The notes: generated from the letters alone by a model not told the origin. Counted from the first letter of the stretch, positions 26,763-36,625 are shown. The stretch is DNA of 64,000 bases from Pseudomonas putida (GCF_028682175.1 NZ_JANHKS010000011.1:62001-126000), one strand, 5' to 3'. Numbers and translations are program-made.

Positions 26763-27371
26763 TCAACGATCCGGCTCACACCCCTTGAGCACCAGGCGCA
26801 CGATGGTCTGGGCGGCGGCTTCGTAGTCGGCGTCGTCCAGCTTGGCCTTGCCGGTGACCGAGGAAATCTGCCAGTCGAAGTCCGCGTACGTCTGGGTCGC
26901 GGCCCAGATGCTGAACATCAGGTGGTGCGGGTCGAGCGGGGCGATCAGGCCGTCGTCGATCCAGCCCTGGATGCACTCGATGTTGTGCCGGGCCTGGGCG
27001 TTGAGCTGCTCGGCCTGCTCGGCGGTCAGGTGCGGCGCACCGTGCATGATCTCGCTGGCGAACACCTTGGAGGCGAAGGGCAGGTCGCGGGAAATGCGGA
27101 TCTTGGAGCGGATGTAGCCGCTCAGTACTTCAGCCGGGACCCCCTGGCGATTGAAGGGCGTCGAGGCCTGCATGATCGGCTCGATGATGCTTTCGAGCAC
27201 CTCGCGGTAGAGGTTGTCCTTGGATTTGAAGTAGTAATAGACGTTGGGCTTGGGCACGCCAGCCTTGGCGGCGATGTCGCTGGTCTTGGTGGCGGCGAAG
27301 CCCTTGTCGGCGAATTCTTCACTGGCTGCGCGCAGGATCAGTTCTTTGTTGCGCTCGCGGATGCTGCTCAT
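26763..27371 (-). CDS. TetR-family regulator with RutR-like C-terminal domain
   Basis: 202 residues starting MSSIRERNKELIL. N-terminal TetR helix-turn-helix (TKTSDIAAKAGVPKPNVYYYFKSK, read in two parts) and a C-terminal half resembling E. coli RutR (HLMFSIWAATQTYADFDWQ), the pyrimidine/purine-sensing regulator. Nearby genes deal with urea and purines, which fits a nucleobase-responsive role, but the target is not visible. It converges with the response-regulator gene (3-base gap). An upstream in-frame start at 27416 is not supported by a ribosome site. Confidence 0.85.
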   Translation of the reverse strand: MSSIRERNKELILRAASEEFADKGFAATKTSDIAAKAGVPKPNVYYYFKSKDNLYREVLESIIEPIMQASTPFNRQGVPAEVLSGYIRSKIRISRDLPFASKVFASEIMHGAPHLTAEQAEQLNAQARHNIECIQGWIDDGLIAPLDPHHLMFSIWAATQTYADFDWQISSVTGKAKLDDADYEAAAQTIVRLVLKGCEPDR

Positions 27372-27545
27372 AAAGCGGAATGTCCTTGCCGGCTCGGCGG
27401 TGGCGAATGGTAGCACCGGCCTCGCGGCAGGCTCAAGATTGCGGCGAACGCGCTATGATCCGGTCAGTGGAGTGACCGTGTCCGGGTTTCTGGCGGGCAT
27501 GGGAGCGGGGAATGAACCGGATCTGAACGGCGAGGTGACAGCAGC

Positions 27546-27773
27546 ATGAACAGCCCTTTGTTTTCCAGCGTCGTTGCCTATGCCCAACATTGCGAACGAC
27601 AACTGGTGGAAATCCTTCATCGCCGGCCGACGCTTGACCGGCAACAAGTCATGACCTGGGTGGACGAGCAAAGCCACGCCCTGGAAGACCGCGACCCGCT
27701 GGAGCTGCTGCGCGCGCTCAACGCCAAGGTCAGGGCAGGCAAACCGATGCCATGGGAAAAACGCACGCCGTAG
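27546..27773 (+). CDS. Conserved-looking 75-residue protein of unknown function
   Basis: Small acidic/helical protein (MNSPLFSSVVAYAQHCERQ ... PMPWEKRTP) with a GAGG ribosome site about 10 bases before the ATG. Codon use is like the core genome. No known domain recognised; transcribed away from the TetR gene. Confidence 0.6.
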   Translation: MNSPLFSSVVAYAQHCERQLVEILHRRPTLDRQQVMTWVDEQSHALEDRDPLELLRALNAKVRAGKPMPWEKRTP

Positions 27774-27817
27774 CAGTCCGGCGTGCCAACGTCGGCGATC
27801 ACTACTTGGCCCTGAAC

Positions 27818-27907
27818 TGTGGGAGCGGGCTTGCCCGCGAAGGCGGTGGATCCAGCACCTTCGAAGCGTCAAGGCTGACGCATTCGCGGGCAAGCCCGCT
27901 CCCACAG
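27818..27907. repeat. REPIN, TGTGGGAGCGGGCTTGCCCG type, with flanking single REPs
   Basis: Inverted arms of the GTGGGAGCGGGC type. Single GTAGCAGTCCGGC-type REPs flank it at about 27771-27800 and 27950-27985, so three repeat insertions stand side by side. Same main type at 34020 and 40966. Confidence 0.9.
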
Positions 27908-28000
27908 GTCAATCAATAACTCCCCAGATTTAATGAACACTCTGCCCCGTAGCAGTCCGGCTTGCCGGCGTCGGCGATCTCAAGACTGCCCCCATACCCG

Positions 28001-28759
28001 TCAATTATCGGCGACCTGCGCATAGGCCTTGGCCGGTTTGCGGTGGTAGAACATCGCCACGCCCACCAGCACCACCAAGATGCTCAGCAACACCATCGAC
28101 GATCCCACGGTACCAAAATCCAGCCCGCCTTTTTCATGGGGCTTGGTCAGCACATCGCCCAGGGTCGCGCCGAACGGCCGGGTCAGCACGAACGCGATCC
28201 AGAACAGCGCCACCGACGACAGGCGCGTGGTGTAGTGCAGCACCGCCACCACAGCGATACCCGAACCGATCAACAGCGCGCCGCCGGCAAAGCCCAGCCC
28301 CGAATCGTCCGCCAGGAAATCACCCAGCGCAGTACCCAGGGTGTTGGAAAACAGAATCGCGAACCAGTAGAACAATTCCGCCTTCAGCGTCGTCACGCGG
28401 CTGACCGACAACGATTTCTCGCTCAGGTACCAGACCGAGAAGATCGCCAGCAGGATGGCCACCAGAATCGCCGAGCCCGCCGCATACCCCAGTCCTAGCG
28501 TGCGATCCATGAAATCGGACATCGTGGTGCCCGCCGTGCTGGTCGACAGAATGACGATCCAGTACAGCGCCGGGTTGTAACGTTTGGACGCAAGTTGGGT
28601 GAGTAAGGTGACGACAAACACGCTGATCAGAATCAGCGAACTCATCAAGTAACCAACGTCCAGGGTCATGGACAGCAGGTCACCAGCGGTTTCACCCAGC
28701 GTCGTGGCGCAGATCTTCATGATCCAGAACGCGAGGGTAATCTGTGGGAGTTTATTCAT
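28001..28759 (-). CDS. Integral membrane protein with four DUF347-type repeats
   Basis: 252 residues, about eight hydrophobic helices. Four internal repeats are marked by ETAGDLL, TTMSDFM, TALGDFL and ATLGDVL, each at the start of a two-helix unit, as in the COG4705/DUF347 family of uncharacterised membrane proteins. Start ATG has weak ribosome signal. The substrate is unknown; the acidic residue in each repeat would lie inside the membrane and suggests cation transport, which is inference. Confidence 0.82.
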   Translation of the reverse strand: MNKLPQITLAFWIMKICATTLGETAGDLLSMTLDVGYLMSSLILISVFVVTLLTQLASKRYNPALYWIVILSTSTAGTTMSDFMDRTLGLGYAAGSAILVAILLAIFSVWYLSEKSLSVSRVTTLKAELFYWFAILFSNTLGTALGDFLADDSGLGFAGGALLIGSGIAVVAVLHYTTRLSSVALFWIAFVLTRPFGATLGDVLTKPHEKGGLDFGTVGSSMVLLSILVVLVGVAMFYHRKPAKAYAQVADN

Positions 28760-29022
28760 GGGCTATACCGAAATGGGTCAGACACATTATTAGAAGTGGC
28801 GTCTGGCGAGGGCCGACGGGGGGCATAGTCCATTGGCGGGCGTTAAAAGCTGGTCGAATGGAAATGAAAATCCCATGAAAGTTACAGTTGGCGACATATC
28901 CGCTTTCAGTTTTTTACCGGCGGGCAGCCCTGGCGCTGGCAACGGGTGTAAAATCCGCCGCGGCATTTAAATGGATCGAATTGCCGTTTCGACAAGACGT
29001 ATTTGCTAGAAGGAGATAGACC

Positions 29023-29343
29023 ATGCATGGATACGGGATGTCCGGAGACCTGCTGCACCTGAGCCTTTATCTGCTGACCATCGTCGCCTGGCTCTATTTG
29101 TGGCTGGTGTGCGTGTTTGGCAGCGTGCCGTTCAGGAAACGGCTGGGCACTCACGCTTTGTTGATCTGCGCGCTGGGCGTGCCAAGTCTTGCGACTTTCA
29201 TGGTGGGCGGCGCTGTTGTGCTGTTCGGTCTGGAGTACGTGCTGTGGAGCCTGATGGTCGTCGGCGTGGGAATGCCGCTGGCGGGGGTTCAACTGGTCAA
29301 TCGCGACCGGCAAAAGGACGGCTCGGCCCAGGCGCGGCGTTGA
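29023..29343 (+). CDS. Small membrane protein, function unknown
   Basis: 106 residues with three predicted helices (about 10-30, 42-62, 65-88) and a short basic tail. Very good ribosome site (AGGAG, 8 bases before ATG). It converges with the Tsx-like gene. Confidence 0.72.
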   Translation: MHGYGMSGDLLHLSLYLLTIVAWLYLWLVCVFGSVPFRKRLGTHALLICALGVPSLATFMVGGAVVLFGLEYVLWSLMVVGVGMPLAGVQLVNRDRQKDGSAQARR

Positions 29344-29393
29344 GTGCCGCTTGGCGTGGGCTCCGATCAGACAAAGCCCACGCCTGCACTGAA

Positions 29394-30182
29394 TTAGAAG
29401 AACACTTTTACCAACAGGCTGGCAGTGTTCTGGTCGGTATCGAAGTAACGGGTGTCATTGATCCCGTATTTGTTCGTCCAGTAGTCATACTCGATACCCA
29501 CGTACAGCTGGCGCTCTGGCAGGTTCATCGCCTTGCCCAGGTCATATTTGATCTGCGGGTTGAAGTGCAGGTTGGAGTGGTAGTCGCCCTTGGTGTTGGA
29601 CTGTTTGTTGTCCACGACCCAGTCCATGAATCCGTCGATCAGAATGTCCGACTTGCCCACCGGAATGGTGTAGGACCACACCGGCGTAATCTGCCAGGCG
29701 CCGTAACCGGCACGGTGGCCGTCGTTGTAGCGCTTGTAGAAGTTGAGCTGGAAGTAGTCGAAGCCCGGGATGTTCAGGTCGAAGCCCGGACCGATCAGGT
29801 ACGACTCGACGTCGCCTTCGCCGAACTCGTAAGTACCCGCCAGCAATACGTCCTTGATCGGGCCCAGCTCGAATTTCTGACCGAAGATCTTGCCCATCGA
29901 CAGGCGAGGGGAGAACTCGCCGTACAGGGTGTTGTTGCCCACGCCCGGATCTTTCTTGCCGTTGTAGAAGATGTTGTCGACGAACAGGAAGTTGTCGCCG
30001 TACTTCCAGCCATCCGCGTGCTCGAAAGTGAACGTCTGCTGGATCTCCGGGTTCACGGCAAAGTCCTTGCCGTAGAGATAGGTCAGGCTGTTGCTCTGCC
30101 ACTGCAACAGATCGCCCGACATGGCAGGGGCGGCGGCGAGCAGGCTGCCTGCGGCCATCAGGCTGGAAAGTGTACGGTTCAT
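29394..30182 (-). CDS. Tsx-like outer-membrane nucleoside channel
   Basis: 262-residue beta-barrel protein of the Tsx family: signal peptide (to about residue 22, AMSGDLLQW), alternating beta-strands, terminal aromatic residue (LLVKVFF) as required for outer-membrane assembly, and the family pattern WQSNSLTYLYG near the start. Tsx porins admit nucleosides. The upstream palindrome at 30259-30276 is the same type as at the xdhA promoter, linking this porin to purine catabolism. Confidence 0.88.
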   Translation of the reverse strand: MNRTLSSLMAAGSLLAAAPAMSGDLLQWQSNSLTYLYGKDFAVNPEIQQTFTFEHADGWKYGDNFLFVDNIFYNGKKDPGVGNNTLYGEFSPRLSMGKIFGQKFELGPIKDVLLAGTYEFGEGDVESYLIGPGFDLNIPGFDYFQLNFYKRYNDGHRAGYGAWQITPVWSYTIPVGKSDILIDGFMDWVVDNKQSNTKGDYHSNLHFNPQIKYDLGKAMNLPERQLYVGIEYDYWTNKYGINDTRYFDTDQNTASLLVKVFF

Positions 30183-30539
30183 GCATTTACTCCCTAAGGT
30201 TTAAAGTCGTTGTCGCTCGGTTGTAACGCTCTGATGTGGCGCTATTTTTTCTAAATAAGTTGTCCATTTGGTCAACTTGAAGGGTGCAACGAAACCGCGC
30301 CCGCAGCCGGAAAAAAGGCCAAAAAGACTCGTCGGCTGTTTTCGCAACAGTCGAGGGAAGAGTGTTTTCAATGCCTTTTCGAGGGTGCAGCGGGTGATCG
30401 GTTAACTAACTTTGCAGTCAGAATCTTGTTGGTGGTCGTTCGACCCTGATTTCGAGCGGCGGCGGAGGATACTGACTCGCGCCACCAGGCTCAAGTGCTC
30501 CGCGACGGAGCACCTGAATCGACACCAGGTAAACGTTCG
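30183..30539. other. Gene-free stretch between permease and Tsx-like gene
   Basis: Holds the Tsx-gene promoter region with the GTTGTCC-ATTT-GGTCAAC palindrome (30259-30276), an AT-rich tract at 30240-30260, and a perfect 8-bp hairpin (30495-30513, GTGCTCCG/CGGAGCAC) 27 bases after the permease stop that may protect or end that transcript. No gene seen. Confidence 0.7.
30259..30276. promoter_or_regulatory. TGACC-N4-GGTCA-type operator before the Tsx-like gene
   Basis: GTTGTCCATTTGGTCAAC, an inverted repeat with one mismatch, 77 bases upstream of the start codon. Same spacing and half-sites as the two copies at 47372-47409 and the one at 39898. Confidence 0.55.
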
Positions 30540-31895
30540 TCAGTGCGAGTGCACAGGCCCTGCCATGGCCGCGCGTTCGGCACCGCCGAGCACGTTGAAC
30601 AGCAGGTTGAGCAGCACGGCGCTCAAGGTCGCCATGGCAATGCCGCTGTGGGTGATAGGCCCCATCCAGTGTGGCAACTGGCTGAAGAATTCCGGCCGCA
30701 CGACCGGGATCAGGCCCATGCCGATGCTGACCGCAACCAGCAACTGGTTGCGACGGTCGGAGATGTCGGCTTCCTGGAGGATCTTGATACCGGTGGCCGC
30801 CACCATGCCGAACATGGCAATGGCCGCGCCGCCGAGCACTGCTGGCGGAATCGACGCCACCAGGTACGCAGCCTTGGGCAGCAGGCTGAGCAGGATCAGG
30901 AAGCCACCGGCAACCATGGTCACCGAGCGGCAACGCACACCGGTCATCTGCACCAGGCCGATGTTCTGGGCGAACGAGGAGTGGGTGAAGGTGTTGAGGA
31001 AACCCGCCAGGAACGACGCTGCCGCATCGCACAGCAGGCCGCGACGCAACATGCCGGGGGTGACTTCGCGGTCGGTGATCTTGCCCAGTGCCAGGAACAT
31101 CCCGGTGGACTCGACGAAGATGATCACCACCACCAGGCACATCGACAGGATCGGCGCCAGGCTGAAGGTCGGCATGCCGAAGTGCATCGGCGTGACCACC
31201 TTGACCCACTCGGCCTGGGCCAGGCCGCTCAAGTCGACCATGCCGATGAAGCCCGACAGGATGTAGCCCAGGCCCATGCCGATCAGCACCGAGATGTTGA
31301 CCCAGAAACCGCGCATGAAGCGGTTGATCAGCAGGATGCTGCCCAGCACCAGCGCCGCCACGCCCAGATACACCGGGTCACCGAAGCTTACGGCCTTGTT
31401 GCCGCCGCCCGCCCAGTTGACCGCAACCGGAAACAGCGAAAGGCCAATGGAGGTGATGACGGTACCGGTCACCAGTGGCGGAAAGAAGCGCACGATTTTC
31501 GACATGAACGGGGCGATCAGCATGCCGAAGAAACCGGCAGCGATGGTCGCGCCGAAAATCCCCGGCAAGCCGACGCCGGGCATGCCGGCCATCGCGACCA
31601 TGCTGCCGACAGCGGCAAAGCTTGCCCCCATCATCACCGGCATGCGAATCCCCAGCGGGCCGATCCCGAAGGATTGCACGACCGTGGCGATACCGGCGAC
31701 CAGGAGGTCTGCGTTGATGAGAAAGGCGATTTCTTCGCGAGACAGGCCAGCGGCCTGACCGATGATCAGCGGCACCGCGACGGCACCGCCATACATCAGC
31801 AGGACGTGTTGCAGGCCCACCAGAATCAGTTGCATCAGTGGCAGGGGCTGTCGTGGTGGCGCAGCAGGGATGCGCGCGTGAGTTGACTCGGACAT
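30540..31895 (-). CDS. NCS2-family urate/xanthine permease
   Basis: 451-residue inner-membrane symporter with about 12-14 helices (MYGGAVAVPLIIGQAAGL near the N-terminus; MPVMMGASFAAVGSMVAMA; the TM10 region FAQNIGLVQMTGVRCRSV matching the NCS2 signature). ATG at 31895 preferred because GAGG lies 7 bases upstream; an ATG four codons earlier overlaps that site. Position just after puuD points to urate or xanthine as substrate. Confidence 0.88.
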   Translation of the reverse strand: MSESTHARIPAAPPRQPLPLMQLILVGLQHVLLMYGGAVAVPLIIGQAAGLSREEIAFLINADLLVAGIATVVQSFGIGPLGIRMPVMMGASFAAVGSMVAMAGMPGVGLPGIFGATIAAGFFGMLIAPFMSKIVRFFPPLVTGTVITSIGLSLFPVAVNWAGGGNKAVSFGDPVYLGVAALVLGSILLINRFMRGFWVNISVLIGMGLGYILSGFIGMVDLSGLAQAEWVKVVTPMHFGMPTFSLAPILSMCLVVVIIFVESTGMFLALGKITDREVTPGMLRRGLLCDAAASFLAGFLNTFTHSSFAQNIGLVQMTGVRCRSVTMVAGGFLILLSLLPKAAYLVASIPPAVLGGAAIAMFGMVAATGIKILQEADISDRRNQLLVAVSIGMGLIPVVRPEFFSQLPHWMGPITHSGIAMATLSAVLLNLLFNVLGGAERAAMAGPVHSH

Positions 31896-31975
31896 GCAAC
31901 ACCTCATTTGTTCTTATTTTTGAGTACGCCCGTTGCGGCTGGGCGGTGGAACCTCGACTTCGGCAAACACGCCCC

Positions 31976-32064
31976 TGTAGGAGTGAGCTTGCTCGCGATA
32001 GCGGTGAGTCAGTCGACAATGATGAAACTGTCAGACCGCGATCGCGAGCAAGCTCACTCCTACA
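31976..32064. repeat. REPIN, GTAGGAGTGAGCTTGCTCGC type
   Basis: Inverted pair between puuD and the permease gene; type as at 21855. It may act as a processing or stabilising hairpin within the operon. Confidence 0.9.
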
Positions 32065-32115
32065 GGGATCGGCGACATCAGGCAGATCCGGGGCATCAAG
32101 CGACGCCCCCTTACA

Positions 32116-33414
32116 TCAGTTCGTCTGGGCCCCCTTGTCGATCCACTGCCCCAGCAGGTCACGTTCCTGCTGGGTCATCTGGGTGATGTTGCCCAGTGGC
32201 ATGATCTGCGCAGTCACGGCCTGGGCCTGGATGCGCGGGGCCAGTTGCTGGATCTGCTGCGGGGTGTCGAACATGATCCCGGCCGGCGCACTGCTGAACA
32301 GCGGGCTGGTCGGTTTGGCCGAATGACAGACCGCGCAGCGTTCCTGAATCACGCTGTGCACCTTGTTGAAATCCACGCCGCCGGCATTGCTCGCCTGTGC
32401 CGGTTGCTCAGCTGGGGCGGGGGCTTTTGCAGGTTGCGGTTCGTCGGCGCGATGACCACCGATGGCGGTAGCAGGCAGCGGCTGGTACTCGATCTTCGCC
32501 ACGTCAGGCGCCTTGGCCATCTGCGCAGGGCCTGTGACATAGGCCAGGCAGATCATCCCCAGTGCGCCGACCGGCAGTGCCCAGGCGAACTTATTGCTGT
32601 CGTGACGGGTGTTGAAGTAGTGACGCACCAACACCGCACACACCGCGATCGCCGCCAGGATCAGCCAGTTGTACTGGCTGCCGTAGGTGCTCGGGAAGTG
32701 GTTGCTGATCATGATGAACAGCACAGGCAGCGTGAAGTAGTTGTTGTGACGCGAACGCAGCAGGCCTTTGGCTGGCAGCGTCGGGTCCGGCGTACGGTTC
32801 TCGGCGATGGCCGCAACCAGTGCGCGCTGCGCTGGCATGATGATGCGGAACACGTTGCCGACCATGATGGTGCCCATGATCGCGCCGGTGTGCAGGTATG
32901 CACCACGGCCACTGAACACCTGGGTGAAGCCATAGCATGCCCCGATGACCAGCACGAACAGCACCAGGCCCAGCAGGCCAGGGCGCTTGCCCAGTGGCGA
33001 GTCGCAGAGCAAATCGTAGATGAACCAGCTGGCGACCAGGGCGCCGACGCCGATGGCGATGCCTTCGCCGCCGGTCAGTGTGCTGCCGGGCGCGAGCAGG
33101 TAAAGCGTGGGGTTGGAGTAGAACACGATGCACAGCAGCACGATGCCCGACATCCAGGTCCAGTAGGCTTCCCATTTGAACCAGTGCAGGTTGTCCGGCA
33201 TGGTCGGCGGGGCAAGCTTGTATTTTTCCAGGTGGTAGATACCGCCGCCGTGGATCGCCCACAGGTCACCCGACAGCCCGTCGCGCGGCTTGGCGCGGTT
33301 GAGGTTGTTCTCCAGCCAGACGAAGTAGAAGGATGCGCCGATCCAGGCGATCCCGACGATCATGTGAATCCAGCGCACGCCCAGATTCAGCCATTCCATC
33401 AGATGTGCAGCCAC
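32116..33414 (-). CDS. puuD: Membrane urate oxidase PuuD with fused cytochrome c
   Basis: Oxidises urate to 5-hydroxyisourate, passing electrons to the cytochrome c pool instead of making peroxide. 432 residues: eight-helix membrane domain (residues 1-295; GVRWIHMIVGIAWIGASFYF, AIHGGGIYH) and a C-terminal cytochrome c with heme motif CAVCH (360-364) and methionine ligand near QIMPLGN. GTG start at 33414; an ATG five codons later is possible. This explains the absence of a classical uricase. The Ccm proteins of this window would attach its heme. Confidence 0.93.
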   Translation of the reverse strand: MAAHLMEWLNLGVRWIHMIVGIAWIGASFYFVWLENNLNRAKPRDGLSGDLWAIHGGGIYHLEKYKLAPPTMPDNLHWFKWEAYWTWMSGIVLLCIVFYSNPTLYLLAPGSTLTGGEGIAIGVGALVASWFIYDLLCDSPLGKRPGLLGLVLFVLVIGACYGFTQVFSGRGAYLHTGAIMGTIMVGNVFRIIMPAQRALVAAIAENRTPDPTLPAKGLLRSRHNNYFTLPVLFIMISNHFPSTYGSQYNWLILAAIAVCAVLVRHYFNTRHDSNKFAWALPVGALGMICLAYVTGPAQMAKAPDVAKIEYQPLPATAIGGHRADEPQPAKAPAPAEQPAQASNAGGVDFNKVHSVIQERCAVCHSAKPTSPLFSSAPAGIMFDTPQQIQQLAPRIQAQAVTAQIMPLGNITQMTQQERDLLGQWIDKGAQTN

Positions 33415-33462
33415 AGTCTTTACCGTTAGTCTTCTGCCACTTAGCGAGCAGTCAGACCCTCT

Positions 33463-33966
33463 TTATTGTTGGGGATCGAGAATCATCTTCTGACTCTCTT
33501 CGAAGAAATGCTCATCGCAGTTATTGCCACTGCCACTGCGATCAACCACCAGGAAGTCATCCCGCTTTTCGATCGTCAGCACCGGGTGGTGCCAGACGCC
33601 GCGATGGTAATTAACACCCTGCCTGCCATTGGTGATGAAGGCGCGGGTCAACTCTGGTTCAGGAACATCGCCAAATGGCGCGACCACGACCAGAAAAGGG
33701 TTGCCGAGCAGCGGAATGAAAGCCTGGCTGCCCAGCGGATGGCGCTCCAGCATGCTCACGGTCAGCGGCATGTCCTGCGCGTCGGCGCGGAAGATGCTGA
33801 TGATCGCGTTATCGTCCGGCGTTGTCGTTTCAACGGTCGCCAGCTTGTGAAAGCGCATGGTCGAGCCGTTGTTGATCATGAAATGATCGCTGCCATCGGT
33901 TTCGATGACATCACCGAAAGGGGCGAAGGCTTCTTTGGTCAACGGCTCGATAATCAGTTTGCGCAT
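33463..33966 (-). CDS. allA: Ureidoglycolate lyase AllA
   Basis: Splits ureidoglycolate into glyoxylate and urea. 167 residues beginning MRKLIIEPLTKEAFAPFGDV, with the cupin-like motifs MLERHPLGSQAFIPL and YHRGVWHHPVLTI that carry active-site residues. In line with alc (upstream) and puuD (48 bases downstream). Confidence 0.94.
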   Translation of the reverse strand: MRKLIIEPLTKEAFAPFGDVIETDGSDHFMINNGSTMRFHKLATVETTTPDDNAIISIFRADAQDMPLTVSMLERHPLGSQAFIPLLGNPFLVVVAPFGDVPEPELTRAFITNGRQGVNYHRGVWHHPVLTIEKRDDFLVVDRSGSGNNCDEHFFEESQKMILDPQQ

Positions 33967-34019
33967 GCGGATTCTTCTGTTCTCAAGTTCAGTGATGGAT
34001 CTGCGATCCTGCTGTCTTC

Positions 34020-34108
34020 TGTGGGAGCGGGCTCGCCCGCGAAAGCGTTGTGCCGGTCAACACATGGTTTGCAGACATATCGCCTTCGCGGGCAAGCCCG
34101 CTCCCACA
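34020..34108. repeat. REPIN, TGTGGGAGCGGGC type
   Basis: Inverted pair in the 160-base gap between alc and allA; probably folds in the polycistronic mRNA. Confidence 0.9.
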
Positions 34109-34126
34109 GGGTCGGTCAGCTGCTCG

Positions 34127-35122
34127 TTACTTGGCTACTTTGCCGAGCACACGCAAGCGGCTCACACCACCATCCGGGAACACGTTCAGGCGGATGTGGG
34201 TGATCGGGCCCAGCTTGTTGATCTGCTCGACGAAGCTGTGCTCGGCGTGCATCTGCAGCTTCTGGCTCGGCAGCAGTTCGCGCCAGAACAGGCTCTGGGT
34301 TTCGATCTGGCTGTCGGTGCCGCCTTTGACGAATGCGCCCTGGATCGAGCAGCTGTCCGGGTAGTTGCCCTTGAAGTGCAGGGTGTCGACGACGATCTGC
34401 TCGACTTCACCGGCATGCCCCAGCGCCACGATCACCCAGTCATTGCCTGGCGTGCGACGACGCGCAGTTTCCCAGCCGTCGCCCATGTTGATGCCACGGC
34501 CCGGGTTGAGGATGTTGCTCATGCGGCCGAAGTGCTCGTCGGAGCAGGCCAGCGCGCGGCCGCCATTCAGGGCTGCGGCCAGGTCCACTTGCTCGTTGTC
34601 GCCAACGGCCGACCAGTCGCGGTGCGGCACGCCGTACACGCGCAGGCGCGCCACGCCGCCGTCCGGGTAGATGTTGAAACGCAGGTGGCTGTAGGCCTTG
34701 GCGTCGCTGATTTCGTGGTAGTGGTGGCTGTCGCCCTTGAGCTCCACGGCCGCCAGCACTTCAGTCCACACGGTGTTCTCGTCCGGTTCGCCCGAGGCCA
34801 GGAAGCAGCCTTCCAGGGACGCCGATGGCGGGTAGTTGCCGGTGAAGAACGAGGTGTCGATGTCCACGCCCTTGATCGAACCTGCCACACCCAGGCGGAT
34901 CACCGCGCTGTCATAACCTTCGAAACGCTTGCGGCGCGATTCCCAGCCGTCCATCCACTTGCCGTTGTCGTCGAACACGCCTTCTTTCCACACAGCCGGG
35001 GTCGGCTGGAACAGGCGGTTGGCATCGGCGAACCAGTCGTCGGTGACGGAGATGATCTTGGTGCCCAGACGTGCATCGGCCAGGTTGACGAATTTCTCGA
35101 AGGGTACGGCGTAAGCTTTCAT
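34127..35122 (-). CDS. alc: Allantoicase
   Basis: Hydrolyses allantoate to ureidoglycolate and urea. 331 residues with two tandem jelly-roll repeats, each marked by similar stretches ([12 protein letters not shown] / [16 protein letters not shown] and [17 protein letters not shown] / [17 protein letters not shown]). ATG at 35122 follows a purine-rich stretch; upstream in-frame extension is not supported. Stands 49 bases after uraD. Confidence 0.95.
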   Translation of the reverse strand: MKAYAVPFEKFVNLADARLGTKIISVTDDWFADANRLFQPTPAVWKEGVFDDNGKWMDGWESRRKRFEGYDSAVIRLGVAGSIKGVDIDTSFFTGNYPPSASLEGCFLASGEPDENTVWTEVLAAVELKGDSHHYHEISDAKAYSHLRFNIYPDGGVARLRVYGVPHRDWSAVGDNEQVDLAAALNGGRALACSDEHFGRMSNILNPGRGINMGDGWETARRRTPGNDWVIVALGHAGEVEQIVVDTLHFKGNYPDSCSIQGAFVKGGTDSQIETQSLFWRELLPSQKLQMHAEHSFVEQINKLGPITHIRLNVFPDGGVSRLRVLGKVAK

Positions 35123-35171
35123 TCTTTTTGTCTGCCTTTTATTGATGGCGTGGGAGAAGGTCGGTTGGGGC

Positions 35172-35687
35172 TCAAAGTGTCTGCAATCGGAACAGCGCGA
35201 TCTTGTTGATTTCGGCCAGGGCGCAGGCGAACTCGGTTTGGGCCGAGTTGTGAATGCGCGTCTCGAATGCCGCAAGAATCTGATGCCGGTTGCTGCCCTT
35301 GACCGCCATGATGAAGGGGAACGCGAACTTGGCCTTGTAGGCGTCGTTCAGCTCGGTGAAGCGTGCAAACTCTTCAGCCGTGCATTGGTGGATACCGGCG
35401 CCAGCCTGTTCGTTGGTGCTGGCTTCGGTCAGTTGGCCTTGCACGGCGGCTTTGCCGGCAAGATCCGGGTGAGCGTTGATCAGCGCCAGTTGCGTGGCGT
35501 GATCGGCGCTCAACAGGATGTCGCTCATACGGGCATGCAGGACGTCGACGTCGTCGATGTCGCTGCCGTGGCCCAGGTCATAGGCCTTTTCGGCGACCCA
35601 GGGCGAATGCTCGTAGATGTCGGCGAAGGCTTTGACGAAGTCTTCGCGGGTAAGGGATGAAGGCGTCAGGCTCTGGAAGCGGCTCAT
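35172..35687 (-). CDS. uraD: OHCU decarboxylase UraD
   Basis: Converts 2-oxo-4-hydroxy-4-carboxy-5-ureidoimidazoline to S-allantoin, the last step of urate breakdown. 171 residues, all-helical, with [11 protein letters not shown] (catalytic His) and HPDLAGKAA motifs. Start overlaps the puuE stop by four bases. Confidence 0.95.
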   Translation of the reverse strand: MSRFQSLTPSSLTREDFVKAFADIYEHSPWVAEKAYDLGHGSDIDDVDVLHARMSDILLSADHATQLALINAHPDLAGKAAVQGQLTEASTNEQAGAGIHQCTAEEFARFTELNDAYKAKFAFPFIMAVKGSNRHQILAAFETRIHNSAQTEFACALAEINKIALFRLQTL

Positions 35688-36625
35688 TTGGCGGCTCCCT
35701 TCACAGAGTGGGGCTGGAAAGGATGCACATCATGCCAGTGGCGGGCGATCTCGACGCGGCGGGCGAACCACACCTGCTCATGGCCTTTGACGTATTCAAG
35801 GAAACGCTGCAGCGAGGCCAGGCGGGCAGGGCGGCCGATCAGGCGGCAGTGCAGGCCGATGGAAAGCATCTTCGGCGCCTCGGCCCCTTCGGCGTAGAGC
35901 ACGTCGAAGGCGTCTTTCAAGTAATCGAAAAAGTCGTCGCCCTTGTTGAAACCCTGCACCTGGGTGAAGCGCATGTCGTTGGTGTCGAGGGTGTAGGGAA
36001 TCACCAGGTGCGGCTTGCCGGTGCTGTTGTTCGGTTCCCAGTAGGGCAGGTCGTCGTCGTAGGTGTCGCAGTCGTAGAGAAAGCCGCCTTCTTCCATCAC
36101 CAGGCGACGGGTGTTGGGGCCGGTGCGACCGGTGTACCAGCCCAGCGGGCGCTCGCCGGTGAGCTCGGTGAGGATGCGGATCGCTTCGAGCATATGCTCA
36201 CGTTCCTGGGCCTCGTCCATGTTCTGGTAGTCGATCCAGCGGTAGCCGTGGCTGCAGATCTCGTGGCCGGCTTCGACCATCGCGCGAATCACGTCCGGGT
36301 GACGCTGGGCGGCCATGGCCACGGCGAAGATGGTCAGCGGGATATCGAACTGCTTGAACAGCTTGAGGATGCGCCACACGCCGGCACGGCTGCCGTATTC
36401 GTACAGCGACTCCATGCTCATGTTGCGCTGGCCTTGCAGCGGCTGGGCGGCGACCATCTCGGACAGGAAGGCTTCGGATTCCTTGTCACCGTGCAGGATG
36501 TTGCGCTCGCCGCCTTCCTCGTAATTGAGTACGAACGACAGCGCGATCCGGGCATTGCCTGGCCAGTGTGGGTGGGGCGGGTTACTGCCGTAACCGATCA
36601 GGTCGCGTGGATAGTCGGCGCTCAC
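35684..36625 (-). CDS. puuE: Allantoinase PuuE (polysaccharide-deacetylase fold)
   Basis: Hydrolyses allantoin to allantoate; this cofactor-light family replaces the classical AllB allantoinase in Pseudomonas. 313 residues: LNYEEGGERN near the start, EICSHGYRWIDYQ in the middle and GRTGPNTR. The GTG start at 36625 has AAGGAAG seven bases before. First gene of the puuE-uraD-alc-allA-puuD-permease unit; the promoter region holds a TTGTATACAA palindrome. Confidence 0.94.
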   Translation of the reverse strand: MSADYPRDLIGYGSNPPHPHWPGNARIALSFVLNYEEGGERNILHGDKESEAFLSEMVAAQPLQGQRNMSMESLYEYGSRAGVWRILKLFKQFDIPLTIFAVAMAAQRHPDVIRAMVEAGHEICSHGYRWIDYQNMDEAQEREHMLEAIRILTELTGERPLGWYTGRTGPNTRRLVMEEGGFLYDCDTYDDDLPYWEPNNSTGKPHLVIPYTLDTNDMRFTQVQGFNKGDDFFDYLKDAFDVLYAEGAEAPKMLSIGLHCRLIGRPARLASLQRFLEYVKGHEQVWFARRVEIARHWHDVHPFQPHSVKGAAK

